Below are positions 1 to 5,913 of a stretch of 64,000 bases of DNA, piece by piece; positions within the stretch are counted from its first letter, which is position 1, and each line of letters begins with the position of its first letter. Origin of the DNA: Lysobacterales bacterium 66-474 (GTDB lineage: Bacteria > Pseudomonadota > Gammaproteobacteria > Xanthomonadales > Rhodanobacteraceae); contig MKWP01000014.1 of assembly GCA_001899805.1 (NCBI GenBank), positions 186,001 to 250,000 on the forward strand, read 5' to 3'. The notes below the pieces were generated by a model. The model saw nothing but the letters and a program-made list of their open reading frames with translations. It did not search any database and was not told where the DNA came from. The translations under genes and the position numbers were made by a program.

Positions 1-52
1 GGGTATCGTGGGCCAGCGCCTTCAAGGCTTCAACGGCTACTTGCTGTTTCAT
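1..52 (-). CDS. ArsR-type HTH regulator, N-terminal fragment (runs off left edge)
   Basis: A reading frame starts at the ATG at 52 on the minus strand and runs off the window after 17 codons. The residues MKQQVAVEALKALAHDT resemble the first helix of ArsR/SmtB-type winged-helix repressors, where a run like ALKALAHDTRL is common. Only this N-terminus is visible, so the ligand and target cannot be told. It lies within the integrated island and probably belongs to its cargo. Family assignment is tentative because it rests on 17 residues. Confidence 0.5.
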   Translation of the reverse strand, partial: MKQQVAVEALKALAHDT

Positions 53-418
53 AATTCGGAAAATATAAAACTAATTTTGCAGAAGTCAAGTGGATAAATG
101 CATGGGTCAAGCACGCGGTTTGCCCGGCTCTTCGCGATTGGGGTGAAGGTGCTGCCGATGCAACCCCAAAGCTGACTCAATCCGTCACCTTTAGCCGCTA
201 GACTTGGCGCAGGAACAGCATGATCACCCCCACGAGATCAGTGGCCATGTCTGCCAGTCCGATCGATCGGGACGCGTTTGAGGCCATCAATGGCCCGTCG
301 ACAGCCCCGCCAGGGCCGTTGTCATGTACATCAAGGTGGCCTGACCCTGCGGTAGGAGTGAGCGAGCTGGCGAGAACCGCCGGCCTTGCAAGGTCGCTTG
401 GCACAGGGGGCGCAGAAT
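53..418. other. Intergenic region without a supported gene
   Basis: This 366-base stretch separates the ArsR-like start from the small membrane protein gene. Both strands carry short open frames (for example 198-404 minus), but none has a convincing ribosome binding site or protein-like composition throughout. The AT-rich part at roughly 55-85 would suit the promoter of the ArsR-like gene. I see no RNA gene or repeat here. Confidence 0.5.
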
Positions 419-1003
419 TTACATGTTCGAGTACCGGACGCCGTCACTGAGCACGCGGCGCTGGATCGTCCAGGGCTTCACGAAGCCGAGATTGACGCTC
501 CACGCCATCGCAATCACGTAAGCGGCGGCGGTGCAGAACTTAGCGGCTTGCAGAGCCGACAAGTGATGCACGGTCAGCATCCCGGGCAGTACCATCAGTA
601 CGTATTCGACGAAAATTCCAACAATGAGGCACCGGCCGTAGATCGCCGAACCACGTGTGGCTGTTAGTGCGACGGTGCCGTTCTTGCGCTTAAGATTGCC
701 CGTCCGCTTCAAAAACCGAATCTCGCGGTCGGTTACATCGCGTTTGTGTTTGAGTTCGATCAGGGCAATGCGATCACGCCGCGGCCAGTCGAAGCCAAAG
801 CGCCATGAGAAGAACCGCTCGTCTTCGACGGCTCGCTGGTCCCAAGCCGCAGCCAGCGCCGAGTAGGGATTCACGGGCTCTGCTTCGTGGAGCAACGCGG
901 TTATTTCTTCGTCAAAGAGATGGGCCTCTCTGCGGCGACTTTCGGCCGACCCCATCGGGGGTAACTCCGGGTGCTGTGATGTCCCGTCTTCGTCCCGCTT
1001 CAC
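419..1003 (-). CDS. Small membrane protein of unknown function, downstream of XRE repressor
   Basis: This protein of 194 residues has a charged N-terminal half and two hydrophobic segments in its C-terminal half (about residues 120-145 and 150-170), so it is probably an inner-membrane protein with a cytoplasmic head. The start is set at the GTG at 1003 because an AGGAGG box overlaps the stop codon of the upstream repressor gene and lies six bases before it. The longer open frame up to 1159 would overlap the repressor and has no such site. It is translationally coupled to the XRE gene. No family was recognised; lysogeny-linked or toxin-like roles are only guesses. Confidence 0.6.
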   Translation of the reverse strand: MKRDEDGTSQHPELPPMGSAESRRREAHLFDEEITALLHEAEPVNPYSALAAAWDQRAVEDERFFSWRFGFDWPRRDRIALIELKHKRDVTDREIRFLKRTGNLKRKNGTVALTATRGSAIYGRCLIVGIFVEYVLMVLPGMLTVHHLSALQAAKFCTAAAYVIAMAWSVNLGFVKPWTIQRRVLSDGVRYSNM

Positions 1004-1013
1004 GATCGGCCTC

Positions 1014-1451
1014 CTACGCTGCCAAGGACAGCATGTCCCGTACTTCACCGACATTGACTTGCCCGGAACGTATGCAGCGCGCATACGCGAGCCCAACCAG
1101 ACGGGCCTTCTTGGCTGGCTTGAGCGTTTTGTGCGCACGGCGCAGCGCCTCTTCCACAATCCGCATCAGCTCTTCAAGCAATTCCAAATCGAGTTGACGT
1201 TCGAGCGCGCGGACCGGCTCGGCTTCCGGCCCCACTAATAGCCACGCCGGATCGATCCCGCGGATCTCGTACAGCGTCCGAAAAAGGGCGACGGGCATTT
1301 CGCGTTCCCCGCGTTCGTAATTGACGTACGCTCTGGGGGAAACGCCCAGACTTTCCGCAAACGCATTCTGGCTCAGCCCGGTCGCGGCACGTACGGCCGC
1401 CAACCGCGCGCCCAGCGCCGCGTTTCGTTCGATAGTGGCTATGCTACTCAT
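1014..1451 (-). CDS. XRE-family HTH transcriptional repressor (phage C1-like)
   Basis: A 145-residue protein with an N-terminal helix-turn-helix: residues about 22-60 hold the pattern LSQNAFAESLGVSPRAYVNY, typical of the Cro/C1 (XRE) fold. A helical C-terminal region probably serves dimerisation. The gene is divergent from a Ner-like protein with only 46 bases between the start codons, and two near-identical direct repeats lie in that gap. This is the layout of a lysogeny or island-maintenance switch. It is followed, with coupled translation, by a small membrane protein gene. The family is clear; the regulated genes are inferred from position. Confidence 0.8.
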   Translation of the reverse strand: MSSIATIERNAALGARLAAVRAATGLSQNAFAESLGVSPRAYVNYERGEREMPVALFRTLYEIRGIDPAWLLVGPEAEPVRALERQLDLELLEELMRIVEEALRRAHKTLKPAKKARLVGLAYARCIRSGQVNVGEVRDMLSLAA

Positions 1452-1483
1452 TTATGCAGTGCTATGCTCTCATCTATGTAGTG
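1449..1483. promoter_or_regulatory. Paired operator-like direct repeats between XRE repressor and Ner-like gene
   Basis: Two 13-base repeats, CATTTATGCAGTG at 1449-1461 and CATCTATGTAGTG at 1471-1483, agree at 11 of 13 positions and are 22 bases apart, close to two helical turns. They occupy almost the whole 46-base gap between the divergent start codons, and the first overlaps the start codon of the repressor. This fits binding sites for the XRE protein or the Ner-like protein on the same face of the helix. Function is inferred from placement. Confidence 0.55.
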
Positions 1484-1497
1484 TGACTCTATCACGC

Positions 1498-1752
1498 ATG
1501 CACCCAAACCAGAAACGCCATGAACAGATCAAGATGCGCCTGCGTCTGATGGGAAGTTCGCTGTCGGACGTTGCGCGTGAGCTGGGCGTCGCGGCGACCA
1601 CGGTAACCTCGGTCAGCCAAGGCGCTCGTCGTTCGCGCCGCATCGAGGCATTGATCGCCGTGAAGCTAAAGACTACGCCGGCACGGCTGTGGCCGGACCG
1701 GTACGCCGTGGGTCGCAGGCAGACGGGCTGCCAACAAGGAGGATCACCATGA
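1498..1752 (+). CDS. Ner/Nlp-like DNA-binding protein
   Basis: An 84-residue protein with a helix-turn-helix (roughly residues 20-45, around LSDVARELGVAATTVTSVSQ) followed by a segment ending in PARLWPDRY. That ending matches the Ner/Nlp (SfsB) family, which commonly ends its domain with a WPSRY-like motif. In phage Mu, Ner is the early negative regulator opposite the C repressor, and the divergent arrangement here mirrors that. No Mu-type transposase follows; an IS21 element lies downstream instead. The start at 1498 is the first ATG that keeps the conserved domain; no strong ribosome binding site is visible. Confidence 0.7.
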   Translation: MHPNQKRHEQIKMRLRLMGSSLSDVARELGVAATTVTSVSQGARRSRRIEALIAVKLKTTPARLWPDRYAVGRRQTGCQQGGSP

Positions 1753-1792
1753 CGTAGCCGCTCAACGCCTGGGCTTCTGAGCGGGCAAAGCA

Positions 1793-1826
1793 AAGGCCCC
1801 GAGCGTCTGGCAACGACCGGGGCCTT
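1793..1826. terminator. Terminator-like hairpin downstream of Ner-like gene
   Basis: AAGGCCCCG at 1793-1801 is perfectly repeated in inverted orientation as CGGGGCCTT at 1818-1826, with a 16-base loop. No long T-run follows. The hairpin sits 41 bases after the Ner-like stop codon and probably ends that transcript or insulates the IS21 element. Confidence 0.5.
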
Positions 1827-1966
1827 GGATGATGCGGCGAAACTTGTTGTAACTGCATTTTCTGCGCTTTTCCCTTGCACGTCAACTGTCGAACCGCGTG
1901 TTCGCGCGATTCGCCGGGTGGTTGTTGCCGCATACCGCAGCAACATGCCACCTTCGGGAAGGGCAG

Positions 1967-3499
1967 ATGATTCCAATCAAGAGCTTGTGCCGAATGGTGC
2001 TGGCCACATCCCTGTCGAATCGGCAGATCGGTGGTGCACTGCACGTGAGCCACAATACCGTCGCGCGCTACCGGGAGCGCCTGACCGTCGAGCAGCTTCG
2101 CTGGGACGAAGTCGCCCACTTGGACGAGCAAGCCTTGGATCGGCGACTCAACGACGGGCGCGAGCGTCTCAGGCGGCGGTTTGTCGAGCCCGACTGGTCG
2201 CATGTCTATGCGGAAATGCAGAGGCGCGCGGTGACACTCACGCTTCTCTACGAGGAATACGCCGAAGGCGTGGCGGAAGGTGTGATGTCGGAGACCGAGT
2301 TCCGGCGCCGGTACGCAGGTTACCAGCGAACACGTGGACTGGTCATGCGTCAGGTGCACCGCCCCGGTGAGTGCCTGTACTTGGATTTTTCCGGCATGCG
2401 GCCATTCTTGACCGATCCGGCTACCGGCAAGCAGACGCCCGTCGAGCTATTCCTTGCCGTCATGGGCGCAAGCCGCAAAACGTTTGCCTTGGCCGTCCCG
2501 AGCCAGAAGCTCCCTGACTGGATCAATGCAAATACCAAGGCACTGACCTTTTTCGGTGGTGTGCCGATGTACCTCGTCCCGGACAACCTGAAGTCAGCCG
2601 TGATTTCACATCCTCGGGGTGAATCGGTGTTGCTCAATTCAACCTTCAGCGAGTTTGCCACTCACTACGGAACGACGATTTTACCTGCGCGGCCGCATCG
2701 GCCTAAAGACAAGGCGCATGTGGAGCTCGGCGTCAAAATTGTCCAGCGTTGGATCCTCGCCCGGCTGCGCAACCGCATCTTCACGAACCTTCATGACTTG
2801 AACGCAGCGATCGGCGAGCTGCTGGAACGCATGAACGCCAAACCGATGCGTGGCTGCGGTGGCAAGAGCCGCAGCCAGTTGTTCGATGAGCTGGACCGAC
2901 CTGCGCTGCAACCGCTGCCCGTGGAAGCCTACACTTTCGCAGAGTGGAAGATCGACGTACGCGTAGGACGGGATTACCACGTCCGCTGGGATGATGCGTA
3001 CTACTCGGTGCCGTACACGCTCGTCAGTGCAAAAGTGAACGTCAAGGCGACCGCCACGGTGATCATGATTTTCCATCGGGATCGCCGAGTGGGCCTACAT
3101 CCGCGTTCGTATGTCGTCGGCCACGTGAGCACGTTGCCTGAGCACCAGCCGCAGTCGCACCGGGCCTACTCACAAGACCAGCCCGCGGCAATCCTGCGCT
3201 GGGCAGAAAGTGCCGGCAAGGCCACTCACCGATTCCTACTGTGCCATATCGAGCAATACCGCCGACCGGCGTTGTCGCTTCAGGCTGGACGCGGGTTGCA
3301 GCGGCTCGCGCGCGAGTACGGTCAGGAACGCTTGGAGGCAGCCTGTGAACGTGCCCTGCAGCTACATGCATCCAGTATCAAGACCGTGCGCTCGTTGCTG
3401 AAGCGCGGCCTTGAGCACGCTGCTTCCGGCGCCCCCGCCGCCAACGATGAACCAACGCCCGCGCACGACAACGTGCGGGGTGCTTCCTATTACCAGTGA
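1967..3499 (+). CDS. istA: IS21-family transposase IstA
   Basis: A 510-residue transposase of the DDE (retroviral integrase) superfamily. An N-terminal helix-turn-helix (residues about 5-40) is followed by the integrase core: LYLDFSG near residue 138 carries the first Asp, VPDNLKSAV near residue 208 the second, and the AHVELGVKIVQRW region near 255 the Glu. The C-terminal Mu-transposase-like domain includes YYSVPY. Length fits IstA. The start is the ATG at 1967, preceded by a GGGAAGGGCAG stretch. IstB follows 10 bases after the stop. The frame looks intact, so the element may be active. Confidence 0.9.
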   Translation: MIPIKSLCRMVLATSLSNRQIGGALHVSHNTVARYRERLTVEQLRWDEVAHLDEQALDRRLNDGRERLRRRFVEPDWSHVYAEMQRRAVTLTLLYEEYAEGVAEGVMSETEFRRRYAGYQRTRGLVMRQVHRPGECLYLDFSGMRPFLTDPATGKQTPVELFLAVMGASRKTFALAVPSQKLPDWINANTKALTFFGGVPMYLVPDNLKSAVISHPRGESVLLNSTFSEFATHYGTTILPARPHRPKDKAHVELGVKIVQRWILARLRNRIFTNLHDLNAAIGELLERMNAKPMRGCGGKSRSQLFDELDRPALQPLPVEAYTFAEWKIDVRVGRDYHVRWDDAYYSVPYTLVSAKVNVKATATVIMIFHRDRRVGLHPRSYVVGHVSTLPEHQPQSHRAYSQDQPAAILRWAESAGKATHRFLLCHIEQYRRPALSLQAGRGLQRLAREYGQERLEAACERALQLHASSIKTVRSLLKRGLEHAASGAPAANDEPTPAHDNVRGASYYQ

Positions 3500-3509
3500 G
3501 GACTTTCTC

Positions 3510-4247
3510 ATGACGCTGCAATACACGATGGACCAGCTTCGCCAACTGCATCTGTCCGGAATGGTGGATGGACTGGAGCAGCAACTCAGCCAAGCCACTT
3601 ATCAGGAGTTGCCATTCGACGAACGCCTCGGTCACTTGGTCGATGCTGAAATCAGTCATCGACACAGCCAGCGTTTGCGGCGTTTGCTGAAAAACGCCAA
3701 GCTCAAGGTGCAAGCCGACCCGGAATCCGTTGATTACCGACCCAGTCGGGGGCTGGACCGGTCAGCGATTGCCGAACTGCTGACCTGCCACTGGATAGAG
3801 CATCAGCAGAATCTGCTGGTCACGGGCAAGACTGGCACCGGCAAGACTTGGCTTGCGTGCTGTCTCGCGGTGCAAGCGGCGCGCCAAGGGCTGGCGGTGG
3901 GGTATCGTCGAGTCGGACGCCTATTGGAAGAGTTTGAGATCGCTCACCAAGACGGCTCGCTGGCCAAGCTTCGCAGCCAGTTGGCGAAACTGAAGCTGCT
4001 GATCCTGGACGACTTTGGACTGGTTACCCTGACGGCCCGAGGGCGCTCCGATTTGCTCGAACTTCTCGATGACCGCGTCGGCACAAGCTCGACTATCGTG
4101 GCGGCCCAGATGCCCGTGAAAGAATGGCACGATTTCATCAACGATCCCGCACTGGCCGACGCAATTCTCGATCGCCTCGTTCACAGCAGCGTCAAGCTCA
4201 ACCTCAAAGGCGAATCCCTGCGCAAGTCGAAAGCCACCAACCGCTGA
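3510..4247 (+). CDS. istB: IS21-family helper ATPase IstB
   Basis: A 245-residue AAA+ ATPase that assists IstA by target selection and strand-transfer complex assembly. It shows a Walker A motif GKTGTGKT near residue 109, a Walker B LLILDDFG near residue 165, and the N-terminal IstB-specific region. The start ATG at 3510 lies 10 bases after the istA stop, with GAGGAC upstream. The frame is intact. Confidence 0.9.
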   Translation: MTLQYTMDQLRQLHLSGMVDGLEQQLSQATYQELPFDERLGHLVDAEISHRHSQRLRRLLKNAKLKVQADPESVDYRPSRGLDRSAIAELLTCHWIEHQQNLLVTGKTGTGKTWLACCLAVQAARQGLAVGYRRVGRLLEEFEIAHQDGSLAKLRSQLAKLKLLILDDFGLVTLTARGRSDLLELLDDRVGTSSTIVAAQMPVKEWHDFINDPALADAILDRLVHSSVKLNLKGESLRKSKATNR

Positions 4248-4368
4248 TCGATCCTAGCAAGAGCCGGTCAGATAGTAGGCACCGTCGGTCATCCCGCTTG
4301 GCTGTACTGGTCAGCGTCGTTGCCACCGCTGGTCAGTTGGTTTGCTGATCAGTGGTCAAATTAGTGGC

Positions 4369-4680
4369 GGTTTGCAGGCGACGGTGCGAGCGCTGCTACG
4401 CGGCTTCCTGCGCACCGGCATCGGCTACAAGAAGGCCGGCGTCATGCTGCACGACCTCACCCGCCCGGAACGCCTGCAGGGTGACTTGTTCGGCGGTGCC
4501 ACGCTTGGCGACCCGGTACTCATGCGCGTGGTGGACCGCATCAACGAACGCTACGGCCGCGGTGCGGCGGGGTTCGGTGCGACCGGGTGGAACGAGAAAC
4601 CCGCATGGGGCATGCGCCAGCAGACGCTTTCGCCGTGCTACACAACGCGGTTTGCCGACTTGCCGGCGGCGCTGTGCTGA
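4369..4680 (+). pseudogene. umuC: umuC C-terminal remnant, truncated at the IS21 right end
   Basis: About 100 codons match the C-terminal part of UmuC, the catalytic subunit of DNA polymerase V: YKKAGVMLHDL, then GDLFGG, then RVVDRINERYGRG, and finally a MRQQTLSPCYTTRF segment. The polymerase palm, fingers and little-finger parts are missing and the similarity begins right after the IS21 terminal repeats. No umuC 5' part is found left of the element inside the window, so the insertion was followed by a deletion or the rest was never brought along. It cannot give a working polymerase. Confidence 0.8.
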
Positions 4681-4697
4681 TGCCATGGGTTCGCGAG

Positions 4698-5870
4698 TTA
4701 CTGGCCTCCTTTGGCGACCTTTGCTGCATCTACGATTGTCTGGGCAGCTTTCAGCAACTCGGCAGTGGGTGAGACAGTGAGTTCGTGCTTCTCGTAAATG
4801 CGCCCGGGTCGATTAGTGATCTGCGCGAGCGTAGCATCGCAGAGCGTCTTCAACGGCTCATTGTCCGCCGCCGAACCTCCAACGATTTTCATTTGTTCTT
4901 GGAAGCCTTGGAAGGAAGAAGCAACTGAAGCCTTGAACCCATAGTCTTCTTCCAGTCGCTTCGCCAGCGCAGATTCGCGACTTGCGTGCATGGCGAGCCA
5001 GATAAGTGCAGCAGCGAATGGAACGCGTGCAGCCCACAGCACGAGTAATCCCGTAAACCCTATTGGTTGCGGCTGACGATAAACCTCAACGAGGCTCGCG
5101 AGTGCAATCGCAGCAAGAAATACCACAGACCCGACAAAAATCCATTGCCAGTGTTTACTGGGGTTCAAAAATGTTTTTCGACGCTTATCGAACGCGGAAG
5201 CCAGCCCGGCGGCAGTAGCACCAGGAAGCGCATCCGTAATTTTCTCAAGCTGGGTGTCGTACTGTGCCTTGAGGATAGCAAGCTTTTCCTCATAATCATT
5301 GATGCGCTGTTCGACAGTTTCTGCTTTATCGGCGAGACGCTTTGTAGTGGCGGTCGCAGCCTTTGATGCGCTCAAGGCAGCGGCCACCGCTTCAGCATTT
5401 GCTTCTGACGTGGCTTTAATCTTGAGGATGTCAGCGTCGGTTTGAGAAGCTGAAGTTTTGGCGCTCTCAACACTCTGCTTTAGGCTGTCAGCTTCAGACT
5501 GTGTTTGCTTTGCGGCGACGAGCAGCTTGTCTAACTCAGTTCGTACATCGGTTGTGTGCTTCTGAGTTTCGTCTACTTGCTGCGCATGCGTCGTGACGGC
5601 AGTCCGCTTGGTCTCGACCTCGACCGCGGCAGCAGCGAATTTCGGTATTGCATCAGCGACCTTGGTGTATTCTTCCTTGGCATCGGCCAGCAATTCTTTG
5701 AGCTGCTTGACTATCGCCTGTGCATCACTCTCGGACGCTTTCACACTTTCACTACCCAGCTTGGCCGCTGTGATGAATTCTGCAAGCTGCGCCTGAGTCG
5801 TTGCAGCGGTCTCATCAGCCGCCTGAGCATTTTTTTCTTCGCCCGGGTTGGAGTCCTGTTCGTCATTCAT
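4698..5870 (-). CDS. Coiled-coil protein with two membrane segments, next to restriction-modification gene
   Basis: A 390-residue protein. Residues about 20-215 are Ala/Lys/Glu/Gln-rich with heptad character, predicting a long coiled coil. Two hydrophobic segments follow at about 243-263 and 272-294, then a 95-residue C-terminal domain. The likely picture is an inner-membrane hairpin with a long coiled-coil rod and a soluble tail. It sits 43 bases downstream of the Type IIL enzyme on the same strand and is probably cotranscribed. Its composition is visibly less GC-rich than the core genes, consistent with transfer. No family was recognised; an accessory role in phage defence is a hypothesis only. 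Confidence 0.6.
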   Translation of the reverse strand: MNDEQDSNPGEEKNAQAADETAATTQAQLAEFITAAKLGSESVKASESDAQAIVKQLKELLADAKEEYTKVADAIPKFAAAAVEVETKRTAVTTHAQQVDETQKHTTDVRTELDKLLVAAKQTQSEADSLKQSVESAKTSASQTDADILKIKATSEANAEAVAAALSASKAATATTKRLADKAETVEQRINDYEEKLAILKAQYDTQLEKITDALPGATAAGLASAFDKRRKTFLNPSKHWQWIFVGSVVFLAAIALASLVEVYRQPQPIGFTGLLVLWAARVPFAAALIWLAMHASRESALAKRLEEDYGFKASVASSFQGFQEQMKIVGGSAADNEPLKTLCDATLAQITNRPGRIYEKHELTVSPTAELLKAAQTIVDAAKVAKGGQ

Positions 5871-5913
5871 TTCGGCTTACCCCTGTGTCAGTTATCCAAT
5901 AATTAGTGAAGTG

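Larger units (their letters stand above)
1967..4368 (+). mobile_element. IS21-family insertion sequence (ends not resolved)
   Basis: The element carries istA and istB in the usual order and strand. Its right flank, 4280-4365, contains three spaced copies of a GGTCA-type motif (two GGTCAG and one GGTCAA), which is the kind of multiple terminal repeat IS21 elements use. Directly beyond it, the sequence becomes the C-terminal part of umuC. I could not find a matching inverted copy of these motifs left of istA (1830-1966), so the left end and any target duplication are undetermined; the stated left limit is the istA start. Confidence 0.7.

Noticed and set aside
198-404. Minus-strand open frame near the left edge
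   Set aside because: Only its last part looks protein-like; no start signal or family was recognised.
1003-1159. Longer start for the small membrane protein gene, up to 1159
   Set aside because: It would overlap the XRE gene by about 145 bases. The GTG at 1003 has a textbook ribosome binding site.
1830-1966. Left terminal repeats of the IS21 element
   Set aside because: No copy inverted to the GGTCA motifs of the right end was found; the local inverted repeat at 1918-1953 is of a different sequence.
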